Source: Lactobacillaceae bacterium
Lineage (GTDB): Bacteria > Pseudomonadota > Alphaproteobacteria > RF32 > CAG-239
NCBI GenBank assembly: GCA_031271345.1
Contig: JAISVX010000003.1
Span: 757,223-821,222 of the forward strand
Length of the DNA: 64,000 nucleotides
Direction: 5' to 3'
Shown: in pieces, positions 30,441 through 39,907 of the stretch
Position numbering within the stretch: the stretch's first letter is position 1
Layout: the number at the start of each line of letters is the position of its first letter
Notes under the pieces: generated by a model
The model's database searches: none
What the model was told of the DNA's origin: nothing
The model's input: the letters and a program-made list of their open reading frames with translations, nothing else
Translations under genes and position numbers: made by a program

Positions 30441-30471
30441 GAGCTTTTATCTCAGGATAAAGGCTCTTTTT
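30441..30471. terminator. Terminator after gapR (bidirectional)
   Basis: GAGCTTTTATC-TCAG-GATAAAGGCTC-TTTTTT. Confidence 0.8.
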
Positions 30472-30992
30472 TATAGTTTAAAAACAACTCCGATAATCGC
30501 CGCCGCAACAATGTAAAGGATTGGATGTCTTTTATATTTAAACACCGCAAAAGCCAAAACCAAAGCCAATATCAGCGTTTTTATATCGATAATTGATAAT
30601 GACGCAAGCTCTGCCCCCGTATAAAAAATCAATGCGATAACCGCGGCTCTTACTCCATAAAGCAGATTATAAAACAATTCTCTTTTTTCGGGGCTATGCA
30701 AAACTTTTGAAACAAGCATCACAATTATCACAGACGGAACCGCAGTTGACAAAGTTGCAAAAACTCCACCCCAAATACCGGCGGCTCTATATCCCGCGAA
30801 AGTCGCCATATTCACTCCTATCGGACCTGGAGTAGAAGTTGATATGGCTATCATATCAATAAGCTCGGGCGAGGTAAACCATCCATATTTGTCAACCAGC
30901 TCAAATAAAAATGGAATTGCCGCCATTCCGCCGCCGATTGAAAACAAGCCTATCTTTGCAAACTCAAAAAACAACAAAAAATAAAGCGTCAT
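30471..30992 (-). CDS. Chromate transporter, short CHR subunit (2nd gene)
   Basis: FFEFAKIGLFSIGGGMAAIPFLFE...STPGPIGVNMATFAGYR; ATGA overlap with upstream CHR gene. Confidence 0.9.
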   Translation of the reverse strand: MTLYFLLFFEFAKIGLFSIGGGMAAIPFLFELVDKYGWFTSPELIDMIAISTSTPGPIGVNMATFAGYRAAGIWGGVFATLSTAVPSVIIVMLVSKVLHSPEKRELFYNLLYGVRAAVIALIFYTGAELASLSIIDIKTLILALVLAFAVFKYKRHPILYIVAAAIIGVVFKL

Positions 30993-31528
30993 TTCTTTTT
31001 CTCCATTTTTCTAACCATAAATCCAAAAGCCGACGACACAACAATCAAAATTACGGGAGAGACGCTGAATGCCGTAAGAAAAGCAAGGCTCGCCATAAAA
31101 ACTCCCAAACCAAAAGCATTGTTTACCGATTTTTTCCACAAGCTTACTATCGTTTCCAAAATCAGTATAATCGTCGCGACTTTAACGCCGGTCAACGCAT
31201 GTATGACATACTCGTTATGCATAATATTTGTCATTACCGAGGCAATAAGAAGTATGACAATAATCGAAGGCGTTATCATTCCGGCAACAGACGTCAAAAC
31301 ACCGATTTTTCCTTTAATTTTATATCCGACAAGACCGGCGACATTGATAGCTATGATACCAGGCAAAACCTGCGACAGAGAATAAAAATCTATAATCTCG
31401 TCATCTTCGCACCAGTGCTTTTTATCCACAATGTCTTTTCTGAGTATGGGCAGCATTGCATAGCCGCCGCCAAACGTAAAAAGCCCTATCTTAAAAAATA
31501 TAATAAACAGGTCAAAAATTATTCTCAT
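30989..31528 (-). CDS. Chromate transporter, short CHR subunit (1st gene)
   Basis: FFKIGLFTFGGGYAMLPILRKDIV...LPGIIAINVAGLVGYK. Confidence 0.9.
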   Translation of the reverse strand: MRIIFDLFIIFFKIGLFTFGGGYAMLPILRKDIVDKKHWCEDDEIIDFYSLSQVLPGIIAINVAGLVGYKIKGKIGVLTSVAGMITPSIIVILLIASVMTNIMHNEYVIHALTGVKVATIILILETIVSLWKKSVNNAFGLGVFMASLAFLTAFSVSPVILIVVSSAFGFMVRKMEKKK

Positions 31529-31611
31529 TTCAAATCTCGTATCATTGTTATATAATTTATCATCTATTATATTTATATAAGCTTTCCTAATAGTTAAAAG
31601 GATGACGTATT

Positions 31612-32745
31612 ATGATTATTGTTATACCAAAAGAAATAAGAGAAAACGAAAATCGGGTTGCCTCCTCTCCTGATGTCGTAAGAAAGCTGGTCGGCATGGG
31701 GTTTAAAGTAAGGGTTGAAAAAAACGCGGGAAAAAACGCCGGCTTTTTTGACGATGATTTCAGCCGGGCTGGAGCAAAAATTTCAGCAAGCGCGGAAGAG
31801 CTTTACAAAGATGCAGACATAATTTTTAAATTATGGGCGCCGCTCTTGGAGGAAGAAAAATATCTCAAAAAAGATATGATAATAATCGCAAATTTTCATT
31901 ACCTTAATGATAAAAAAATGATTGAAAATCTGGCGGTCAAAAACGTCGCATGTTTTGCGTTAAACCTAATGCCGCGTATCTCCCGCGCTCAGGGTATGGA
32001 TATTTTGTCATCCCAAAGCAACCTTGCCGGTTATAAAGCGGTTATTGAAGCCGTCGGTTATCTTCCCAAAGCCGTTCCGATGATGATGACCGCCGCAGGC
32101 ACTATCGCCCCGACAAGATTCTTAATTCTCGGAGCCGGCGTTGCCGGACTGCAGGCAATTGCAACGGCTAAGAGGCTCGGAGGAGTTGTTTACGCATTTG
32201 ACGTCAGAGCCGCGGTTAAGGAACAAGTTGAATCTTTGGGAGGAAAATTTGTCGAGATTAAATCGGAAGAAAGCCTGGAAACCTCGGGCGGATATGCAAA
32301 AGAAACCTCTAAAGATTATCAGACAAAACAGTCTAACGCGATAAAAGCGCAGTTGGAAAAAACCGATATAGTAATTACGACCGCTTTGATACCAGGAAAA
32401 AACGCTCCAATTTTGATTGCTAAAGATATGCTGAAAGCTCTTCCAAAAGGAGCAATCATCGTTGATATGGCGGCGGAAACAGGCGGAAACGTCGAAGGCA
32501 CGAAAAATAATGAAATAGTCGATATTGACGGCGTTAAGATTATCGGCAACAGCAATCTTGCTTCAGACCTGCCCTTTTCAGCAAGCAGTCTGTATGCGAA
32601 AAATATTCTAAATTTCATATCCCCGATGTATAAAGCAGAAACAAAATCTTTAGAGTTTAATTTTACTGACGAAACCATTTCCAAGACCTGTATATGCAAA
32701 GGCGGAAAACTAACCCGTTTAGATTTGTGGGGAGAAAATAAATGA
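31612..32745 (+). CDS. pntAA: NAD(P) transhydrogenase subunit alpha part 1
   Basis: [54 protein letters not shown]. Confidence 0.94.
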   Translation: MIIVIPKEIRENENRVASSPDVVRKLVGMGFKVRVEKNAGKNAGFFDDDFSRAGAKISASAEELYKDADIIFKLWAPLLEEEKYLKKDMIIIANFHYLNDKKMIENLAVKNVACFALNLMPRISRAQGMDILSSQSNLAGYKAVIEAVGYLPKAVPMMMTAAGTIAPTRFLILGAGVAGLQAIATAKRLGGVVYAFDVRAAVKEQVESLGGKFVEIKSEESLETSGGYAKETSKDYQTKQSNAIKAQLEKTDIVITTALIPGKNAPILIAKDMLKALPKGAIIVDMAAETGGNVEGTKNNEIVDIDGVKIIGNSNLASDLPFSASSLYAKNILNFISPMYKAETKSLEFNFTDETISKTCICKGGKLTRLDLWGENK

Positions 32746-33047
32746 TAGAAATATGGACATTAATGACAATTTTGGTTCTTGCCGGATTCGTCGGATACTT
32801 TGTCGTCTGGGGAGTTACTCCGGCGCTCCACTCTCCTTTAATGAGCGTTACCAACGCAATATCGGGAATTGTCATTGTCGGCGCCCTCATAATCGCAGGC
32901 TCAAGCGACATGACGATTGAAAATAAAATAATCGGCCTGTTCGCCGTTATGTTCGCTTCAATCAACATTTTTGGAGGATTCGCCGTAACCCACAGAATGC
33001 TTCTGATGTTTAAGAAAAAAGACAAGGAGAATAAAGATGGTAAATAA
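32742..33047 (+). CDS. pntAB: NAD(P) transhydrogenase subunit alpha part 2
   Basis: [28 protein letters not shown]; overlaps both neighbours. Confidence 0.93.
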   Translation: MIEIWTLMTILVLAGFVGYFVVWGVTPALHSPLMSVTNAISGIVIVGALIIAGSSDMTIENKIIGLFAVMFASINIFGGFAVTHRMLLMFKKKDKENKDGK

Positions 33048-34392
33048 CATAGTCTCCGCATCATACCTTATCGCAAGCATTCTCTTTGTCTTTTCAATAA
33101 GAGGCTTGTCATCCCCGGAAACTGCAAGAAGAGGCAACATACTTGGCATAATCGCAATGCTCATTACTATTGCGGCAACATTATATTCTCCAGTTACCGA
33201 CGAATATAAATGGGTTGTTTTAGCCATTCTGGCAGGCGCGGTAATCGGCATTATCAGCGGAATGAAAGTTAAAATGACCGCTTTGCCGCAAATGGTCGCT
33301 CTCTTAAACGGCGTCGGAGGCTTAACTTCCGTGCTGGTTTCGCTGGTCGAAATCCGCCAGGGAGGAACAACTTATATAACTTCGTCACTGGGTTTGATAA
33401 TCGGCGGCATAGCGTTTACCGGCTCTTTTATCGCTTTTGGAAAACTGCAGGGAATCATATCGGGAAAAGCCGTTACTTTCTTTTTGCAAAAGACTGTCAA
33501 TCTTTCTCTTTTAATAGCTATCACGGTATTAACCGTTATGTTTGCGATGACGCAAAACATAAACTATTTTTATGCGTTAACCGCCGTGAGCTTAATATTT
33601 GGTGTTCTTGCGGTTATCCCAATCGGCGGAGCTGACATGCCTGTGGTTATCTCGTTTTTGAACTCTTATACGGGATGGGCAGCCGTATTTGTCGGTTTTT
33701 CACTAAACAGCGATCTTCTGATAATTGTCGGCTCCATGGTCGGAGCCAGCGGCGCCATACTTTCATACATCATGAGCAAGGCGATGAACCGCTCGCTGAC
33801 AAATGTTATCCTGGGAGGCTTCGGCAATATCTCCTATGCCGGAGCGAAAGATGAAGGCGAAAAATATGCGAGAACTGGAAGCCCGGAAGACGCGGCTTTC
33901 ATTATGAAAAATGCTAATAAGGTGATTATCGTTCCAGGGTACGGCATGGCTGTCGCCCAGGCTCAACACATCATTAAAGAAATGACCGGCATATTGCAGA
34001 GCGAAGGAGTCGAGGTTAAATTTGCAATTCATCCTGTTGCCGGGCGTATGCCAGGACACATGAATGTTCTGCTGGCGGAAGCTGATATTCCTTACGAGCA
34101 GGTTTTTGAGCTTGAAGATATAAACCGGGAGTTTGCGACCGCGGATGTCGCTTATGTAATCGGCGCAAACGACGTTACCAATCCTCTGGCAAAAACCGAT
34201 CCAGACTCGCCAATTTTTGGCATGCCGATACTTGAGGTCGAAAAAGCCAAGACTATCTTTTTCGTAAAACGTTCGCTGGCATCCGGCTATTCTGGCGTTG
34301 ATAATCCGTTATTCTATAAAAGCAATACAACAATGCTTTACGGAGATGCAAAAAAGGTGACCGAACAGGTTGTCGGCGCTCTGGAAAATTAA
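33037..34392 (+). CDS. pntB: NAD(P) transhydrogenase subunit beta
   Basis: [75 protein letters not shown]. Confidence 0.96.
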   Translation: MVNNIVSASYLIASILFVFSIRGLSSPETARRGNILGIIAMLITIAATLYSPVTDEYKWVVLAILAGAVIGIISGMKVKMTALPQMVALLNGVGGLTSVLVSLVEIRQGGTTYITSSLGLIIGGIAFTGSFIAFGKLQGIISGKAVTFFLQKTVNLSLLIAITVLTVMFAMTQNINYFYALTAVSLIFGVLAVIPIGGADMPVVISFLNSYTGWAAVFVGFSLNSDLLIIVGSMVGASGAILSYIMSKAMNRSLTNVILGGFGNISYAGAKDEGEKYARTGSPEDAAFIMKNANKVIIVPGYGMAVAQAQHIIKEMTGILQSEGVEVKFAIHPVAGRMPGHMNVLLAEADIPYEQVFELEDINREFATADVAYVIGANDVTNPLAKTDPDSPIFGMPILEVEKAKTIFFVKRSLASGYSGVDNPLFYKSNTTMLYGDAKKVTEQVVGALEN

Positions 34393-34393
34393 A

Positions 34394-34423
34394 AAAAAGC
34401 TCCCCAATCTGGAGCCTTTTTTA
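34394..34423. terminator. Terminator after pntB
   Basis: AAAAAAGCTCC-CCAATCT-GGAGCCTTTTTT. Confidence 0.85.
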
Positions 34424-34978
34424 TATAAGAAACAACAGCAAAATAAACAATGTGCAGTATAGCAAAAGCCCGCTTGGAAAGATACACGCAACCCTAAAAT
34501 CTGTGCGTGAAGGAATAGCGTTTTCAATTATTATGGTCTGTAAAAAGATATATAAAACATAATTTAAAAACGTCGTGTTTAACGTCGGCAGCCAGTATCT
34601 GTTGAGATAAAAGCTCAACGGCAGCAGCAGCAATGGAGCCAAAGACGCGGGAACCGCGTTATAAAAAGTAATATTTCTAAAACCGACGCTGCCCATAATA
34701 TATCCGCCGTCATCTCTTTTCTTCGGGATAATTGTAAAATTGCACGGCTGGGCATTAAGCGCGCCTCCGATAATAAAGTGCATAAACTCATGCAGAAAAG
34801 TTCCCGGAACATTAACCAGTGCGCTCATTAAAAAACTTTTATACGAGCTGTATTTCAGTCTCATCAGCATAACAACCAGCAAAATTATATAAAACCGATT
34901 ATTAATAAAGACATCAAGAAATTCTTTAGAATTTATATAAAAAATGGTTTTGCCGTATATTGAATAGAAAATTCCCAT
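34421..34978 (-). CDS. Integral membrane protein with HExxH motif, M50-like putative metallopeptidase
   Basis: VPGTFLHEFMHFIIGG in a hydrophobic helix; later IPSRTDF motif. Confidence 0.6.
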   Translation of the reverse strand: MGIFYSIYGKTIFYINSKEFLDVFINNRFYIILLVVMLMRLKYSSYKSFLMSALVNVPGTFLHEFMHFIIGGALNAQPCNFTIIPKKRDDGGYIMGSVGFRNITFYNAVPASLAPLLLLPLSFYLNRYWLPTLNTTFLNYVLYIFLQTIIIENAIPSRTDFRVACIFPSGLLLYCTLFILLLFLI

Positions 34979-34982
34979 ATTC

Positions 34983-35576
34983 TTACCCTAAAGAAGTCAT
35001 TCCAGCCAAGTATGTGTTCAAAAGAAGCTGGCAGGCTGTTTCTCTTCTTACATCATTAAAATTTTCAAACAAATTGTTTGTTAAAAACGGACTTAAAGAA
35101 AACAAAGCAAGCCACAAAACTCTTTTCAGAATTTTTCTTTCCTTTTGTTTTATTCCGGGGTTTATTTTTGAAAAATCAGAAAACATCAATTTCATCACTT
35201 TAACGATTCTTCTCGCATATTCTTCTGGAAGCTTGTCTTCGTGTTTTCGAAGATGAAACTCGTAAAGCAGCGACCAAAGATTGGAGTTTTTATACACGAA
35301 ATCAATTCCCGCACTCAAATAATTGTTTATGTTTTCATAAGCATTATCTGTTTTGCGGATTTTAACCAGCGAATCATAAACCTGGTCTAATGTGAGCATG
35401 TTTTGAACAATTATAAAATTGTCCATATTGAAGAACTGATTGTAAATTGTGCCGACAGAATAGCCCGAAGCCTCGGATAATTTGCGCGCGGTAAGATATT
35501 CCACACCCTTATCAATTACAAGTTCCCTGCCCTTTGTAACTAAATTGATGTATATTTCGCTTTTTATGTTTGTCAT
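34983..35576 (-). CDS. TetR/AcrR family transcriptional regulator
   Basis: N-terminal HTH: GVEYLTARKLSEASGYSVGTIYNQFFNMDNF; ends 4 nt upstream of the HExxH membrane gene. Confidence 0.82.
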   Translation of the reverse strand: MTNIKSEIYINLVTKGRELVIDKGVEYLTARKLSEASGYSVGTIYNQFFNMDNFIIVQNMLTLDQVYDSLVKIRKTDNAYENINNYLSAGIDFVYKNSNLWSLLYEFHLRKHEDKLPEEYARRIVKVMKLMFSDFSKINPGIKQKERKILKRVLWLALFSLSPFLTNNLFENFNDVRRETACQLLLNTYLAGMTSLG

Positions 35577-35590
35577 TTTCTACTTATTTA

Positions 35591-35604
35591 ATAAAATGTT
35601 TTAT
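35591..35604. promoter_or_regulatory. Candidate operator palindrome between tetR-like gene and divergent secreted-protein gene
   Basis: Perfect 14-bp palindrome-like repeat ATAAAA-TG-TTTTAT 15 nt from the TetR start; AT-rich so could be chance. Confidence 0.3.
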
Positions 35605-35658
35605 ATTTAGTGGTATCATATATTAATTATGAACAGTGTTCAACAAAAGGTGAAAGTT

Positions 35659-36501
35659 ATGAAAAAGTTTTTTTATTTATTTGGTTTGGGTTTTCTAGCC
35701 TCATATATCTCCCCGGCAGCAGCTCAGGAAGCCGCGGATTTAAGAAGCATTCTTATATCGGAGGATATTGTTGTGCAGGACAAAGCCGCGGAAGCAAAGA
35801 CGGACGCGGGCAAAATGCTTAATTCCGCTCCGAAAAAAATTGAAATAAAAGGTTTGAACACGCAGCCTGCACGCAGAAAAACCGTTCAGAAAGAAGCCGC
35901 TCCCCAAATCGTCGATAAATACGGCGAAGCTCCTTTCGGTTTGGCATGGGGTTCAAGCATAAACTACACAAAAGATACGGGCGTAGTTCTTAAAGAGACC
36001 GACGATACCGCAAGCCTTCGCTCTTATTTTGCGACATATCTTCCAAAACCCGTAAATGACTTTGACAGAGTCGTCGTTTTCTTCGGCAAAGAAAATAAAT
36101 TGTGGAGAATAGCCGCTTATGGAACTTCGTATAAAGACAATGCAAAAGGCGAAGCAGTTTTAAGAGAATACAACAAATATTCCCGCCTTTTAGAAAAAAA
36201 ATACGGCAATAAAAAAGAAACATTTATTCCAAAAGTAACAATTACGGAGAGAATTGAGCAAATTGACAAAGACAAAACCGAAGTAATAATCGAGAAAACA
36301 GAAAGCGCCATCGGCGGGGACGATTTTCTTCAGGAAATTAAAAATGAAGAGGCTGTTTTATATTCTACCTTCAACGACGAGAAAATCGGAGTTGGTTTAT
36401 CCATTGAGGTTAACGATAAAAACGAAAGCAACATTATAATCGACTATAAAAATCTTCAACTGATTAAAGAGCAGGAAGAGTCAACTTTTAACGCCATATA
36501 G
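35659..36501 (+). CDS. Hypothetical secreted protein
   Basis: MKKFFYLFGLGFLASYISPAAAQ signal peptide; 'APFGLAWGSS...LPKPVNDFDRVVVFFGKENKLWRIAAYG' domain; 13 nt before the Mur ligase start. Confidence 0.75.
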   Translation: MKKFFYLFGLGFLASYISPAAAQEAADLRSILISEDIVVQDKAAEAKTDAGKMLNSAPKKIEIKGLNTQPARRKTVQKEAAPQIVDKYGEAPFGLAWGSSINYTKDTGVVLKETDDTASLRSYFATYLPKPVNDFDRVVVFFGKENKLWRIAAYGTSYKDNAKGEAVLREYNKYSRLLEKKYGNKKETFIPKVTITERIEQIDKDKTEVIIEKTESAIGGDDFLQEIKNEEAVLYSTFNDEKIGVGLSIEVNDKNESNIIIDYKNLQLIKEQEESTFNAI

Positions 36502-36514
36502 TAAGGAATTGAAT

Positions 36515-37882
36515 ATGACTAAAATTTGCTTTAGCGGAATCGGCGGCAATGGAATGAACCCTTTGGCTCAAATTATGAGATTAAGAGGATATGAAGTTGT
36601 AGGAACAGACAGAAACTTCGACACCCAGGCGGAAGGCAATCAAAAAATAAAAGAATATCTTGAAAGTATCGGCATTGCAATAAAGCCTCAGAATGGCTCC
36701 GCCATAACGGATGACATTGAAACTCTTTATATTTCAACCGCGATAAACGACTCAAATCCTGATGTCAAAGCGGCTTTAGCAAAAGACATCCCCATAAAAA
36801 CCCGACCTGATTTATTGGCGGAGATTTTTGATGAATACAAATATAATATTGCCGTTGGTGGAACAAGCGGAAAAACTACGACAACGGCAATGATAGGCTA
36901 CGCTTTGGATGTTATGGACAAGAAACCCTGCATGATTGGCGGCGGAATGCTCAAAAATTATGAAGACAAAAACCCAATGCCTTACATGATTTACAACAAA
37001 GGCGACATTTGCGTAATTGAAGCGGATGAAAGCAACGGAACAATCGAGCAATATAATCCTTATATAACCACAATAAATAACATATCTGTCGACCACAAAC
37101 CATTAGAAGAAATAAAACAGATTTTTGCAAATGTTGCAAAAAAACCGAAACATGGTTTGGTTTTAAATGCCGACTGTCCATACTGCAAAGAGCTGGCAAA
37201 TAATAAAATTAAAACCGTGTGGTTTTCATTAAAAGATAAAAACGCCGATTTTCATGCTTATGATATTAAAAACCTACCCGACGGCATTGAATATAAACTC
37301 GCGGGAAAAACATTTAAGCTGAAACAAATCGGAGAATTTAATGTTGAAAATGCGCTGACTGCTATTGCCGCGTGTTCTCTTTTAGGAATTGACAAGTTTG
37401 AAACGGCAAAAGCCCTTGAAGGATTCTTGGGAACAAAAAGGCGCTTGGAGCTTATAGGCAGAAAAAACGATATAACCGTAATAAACGACTTCGCTCATAA
37501 TCCCGAAAAAGTTCTCGCTTCCGCCAAAGCATTAAAAAGCTATAACGGAAGGCTGATAATAATGTTTCAAATCCATGGTCCCGACCCTGCAAAACTATAC
37601 GGCATGCAGATTATGGAATCTTTTGCGCAAACCTTAAACAAAGACGACATCCTGCTTATGCCGGAAATTTTTTATAAAACCGAAGCAGACAAACTTTCGG
37701 CGAAAGAAATGGTCGAATATGCAAAAAAGCTTGGGCTTAACGCAGCATTTACCGAGACTAAAGACAAAGCGCGGGAAATTATCCTTAAAAATGCAAAAGC
37801 TGGCGATAGAATAATCGCTATGGGAGCAAGAGACAATTCTTTGGAAGACTTCTGCAAAAGTATTTTGAAGGAGATAAAATAA
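36515..37882 (+). CDS. Mur ligase family protein (MurC/Mpl-like UDP-N-acetylmuramate ligase)
   Basis: ICFSGIGGNGMNPLAQIMRLRGYEVVGTDR, VGGTSGKTTTTAMIGY, EADESNGTIEQYNP, NDFAHNPEKV. Confidence 0.88.
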   Translation: MTKICFSGIGGNGMNPLAQIMRLRGYEVVGTDRNFDTQAEGNQKIKEYLESIGIAIKPQNGSAITDDIETLYISTAINDSNPDVKAALAKDIPIKTRPDLLAEIFDEYKYNIAVGGTSGKTTTTAMIGYALDVMDKKPCMIGGGMLKNYEDKNPMPYMIYNKGDICVIEADESNGTIEQYNPYITTINNISVDHKPLEEIKQIFANVAKKPKHGLVLNADCPYCKELANNKIKTVWFSLKDKNADFHAYDIKNLPDGIEYKLAGKTFKLKQIGEFNVENALTAIAACSLLGIDKFETAKALEGFLGTKRRLELIGRKNDITVINDFAHNPEKVLASAKALKSYNGRLIIMFQIHGPDPAKLYGMQIMESFAQTLNKDDILLMPEIFYKTEADKLSAKEMVEYAKKLGLNAAFTETKDKAREIILKNAKAGDRIIAMGARDNSLEDFCKSILKEIK

Positions 37883-38760
37883 TGTTAAAAAAAGGCGATA
37901 AAGTAGGCATTGTTTCTCCCTCGTCCTACATTGAGCAAAAAGATTTTCAAAAAGGCATGGACTATTTAACGTCATTAGGCTTTGAATGTGTTCTGGGAGA
38001 AAATATTTTTCGAAAAAACTTCTGGATGGCGGGAACGCCGGAAGAAAGAGCATTTGATATAAATTCCTTTTTTGCCAATCCCGAAATAAAAGCAATCTTC
38101 ACAACAAGAGGCGGTGCGGGAAGTCAGAAAATATTGGACTATATTGATTATGAAACTATCAAAAAAAATCCCAAACCGTTTTTCGGCTTTAGCGACACCA
38201 CCTCTTTACAGCTTGCGATATATTCCCAAACAAAATCGGTAAGCTACTCGGGGTTTCTTTTGATGTTTGATTTTATATATGAAAAAATTGACGGCATAGT
38301 AGAAAAATCGCTTTTAGAAATTTTCAGCGGCGCTCAAAAAAATATTAAGGCTGGAGAAACTTTTCATAATGGAAAAGCCGAGGGCGTGTTGGTTGGCGGA
38401 ACTTTGGCGTTGTTGAACGGTTTGACCGGGACAAAATATTTTCCCCTAAAAGAAGACAGCATACTTCTCATAGAAGACACTGAGGAAAGAACATACAGAA
38501 TAGATTTATTTCTCGACCAGCTTAGAAAAAATGAAAATTTTCATAATGTTAAAGGGATTATCATAGGAGAATTTGTCGACTGCGAAAACTCTATGCAAAG
38601 AGATATTAGCATTGACGATATTATAAATAATTTCTGCAGAGGATTAAACATACCGATAATAAAAAACTTCCCTTATGGACACGGACCAAGCAGACACATA
38701 ATGCCCATCGGCAGAAAAGTTTTAATTGATGCTGATAGCTGTGAATTGAGTTTTTTATAA
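37882..38760 (+). CDS. ldcA: Muramoyltetrapeptide L,D-carboxypeptidase (S66 family)
   Basis: KKGDKVGIVSPSS, KAIFTTRGGAGSQKILDYIDY, PFFGFSDTTSLQLAI, PYGHGPSRHIMPIG. Confidence 0.92.
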   Translation: MLKKGDKVGIVSPSSYIEQKDFQKGMDYLTSLGFECVLGENIFRKNFWMAGTPEERAFDINSFFANPEIKAIFTTRGGAGSQKILDYIDYETIKKNPKPFFGFSDTTSLQLAIYSQTKSVSYSGFLLMFDFIYEKIDGIVEKSLLEIFSGAQKNIKAGETFHNGKAEGVLVGGTLALLNGLTGTKYFPLKEDSILLIEDTEERTYRIDLFLDQLRKNENFHNVKGIIIGEFVDCENSMQRDISIDDIINNFCRGLNIPIIKNFPYGHGPSRHIMPIGRKVLIDADSCELSFL

Positions 38761-38761
38761 C

Positions 38762-39454
38762 TTAAAAAATATAGCTTAGAATATATTTTAAATTATCCAT
38801 ATTCAATTTGCCAATAAGCCTGGTATATGCCCACATACCTTCCCATCCTCTGCTGTTAAAAGCGAGTATGCAGCCGATTGTCCATAAATTTGCGCTCGGC
38901 AGAAACATCACGCAGAAACTATATTTTGCCTTTGTTAAATCTGTTTGCTTTTCATGAATCTGCGAAACCACCGTGTCTACATGATATGCTAAAAAATATC
39001 CTAAAAAACCGCTCAAAATTAAATTTATCGTATCATTAACCGGCGCGATTTTAGTATAAATAGAAACCGTTATCATATAAAAAAAAGCCAATAGAGGAAA
39101 AAAGTACGGCGATATAATAATCAGCCAGTTGCCTTTTCCCTTAAACCCCATTTCGCCGCCGGAGTTATCAGGGTTAAGCCTTATATGGTTGATTTTATGC
39201 ATGGTAATAAGCGCAAAAAACGCATGCGTAAACTCATGAGCTGCTATCTGCATAGTGACTTTAACCGACTTATCCGCCATTGTTCTCGAAATGAAAAACA
39301 GTATAAATCCGGCTCCCATAACTAAATATCTTAGATGGGAAAATTTGAAATACTTGAAAGAAAAACTCTCAATTAATGCGGGCAGCGACAGCAGCGCAAT
39401 TATTGCCACAGGCCACTTAAGAAGCTCCAAAAATTTATCTATCGTATGTCTCAT
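38762..39454 (-). CDS. Integral membrane protein with HExxH motif, M50-like putative metallopeptidase
   Basis: MQIAAHEFTHAFFALITMHKINHIRL...GGEMGFKGKGNWLIIISPYFFPLLAFF. Confidence 0.65.
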   Translation of the reverse strand: MRHTIDKFLELLKWPVAIIALLSLPALIESFSFKYFKFSHLRYLVMGAGFILFFISRTMADKSVKVTMQIAAHEFTHAFFALITMHKINHIRLNPDNSGGEMGFKGKGNWLIIISPYFFPLLAFFYMITVSIYTKIAPVNDTINLILSGFLGYFLAYHVDTVVSQIHEKQTDLTKAKYSFCVMFLPSANLWTIGCILAFNSRGWEGMWAYTRLIGKLNMDNLKYILSYIF

Positions 39455-39603
39455 TTTATGCCGATTTAACTTATGATTATTTAACCCTTTTATACCATAA
39501 TCTTATAATTATCAATATTTGGCTTGTAATTTTATACATTTATTAATACTATGAAATATATATTTTAACTAATCTAATTATTAAAACAAAGAAAGGGTAT
39601 AAA

Positions 39604-39903
39604 ATGGACAGTACAGATTATGATATCTTCGATTTCATTATAAATGATGAGGATGAGTTAATGTTGTTGATTTATCAACAAGAAACTGAGCCTAATAATC
39701 CATATATCGAATTAGATAGAGAAAGCTCTTCCGGCGTTTTACACCGTAATGAAAATGACTTCATCATCCTTAACGGACTAAGCAATGAAGTATTCGACAG
39801 CATTTTTGAAGCTGATAATCTTCTTGTATGCGAACTAAGCAGAGAAGAAAGAGAAGAAGATACAAAAATCGTATACGCTTACGAAGCGGAAGTAAGATAC
39901 TAA
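39604..39903 (+). CDS. Hypothetical small, strongly acidic protein
   Basis: 99 aa with about 27 D/E against about 6 K/R by hand count; GAAAGGG upstream of ATG. Confidence 0.65.
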   Translation: MDSTDYDIFDFIINDEDELMLLIYQQETEPNNPYIELDRESSSGVLHRNENDFIILNGLSNEVFDSIFEADNLLVCELSREEREEDTKIVYAYEAEVRY

Positions 39904-39907
39904 TTTC

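Noticed and set aside
30911-31555. 214-aa + strand ORF over the chromate transporter genes
   Set aside because: Antisense to two clear CHR genes; basic, low-complexity translation without recognisable domains
37634-38095. 153-aa - strand ORF
   Set aside because: Spans the junction of the Mur ligase and ldcA genes on the opposite strand; shadow ORF
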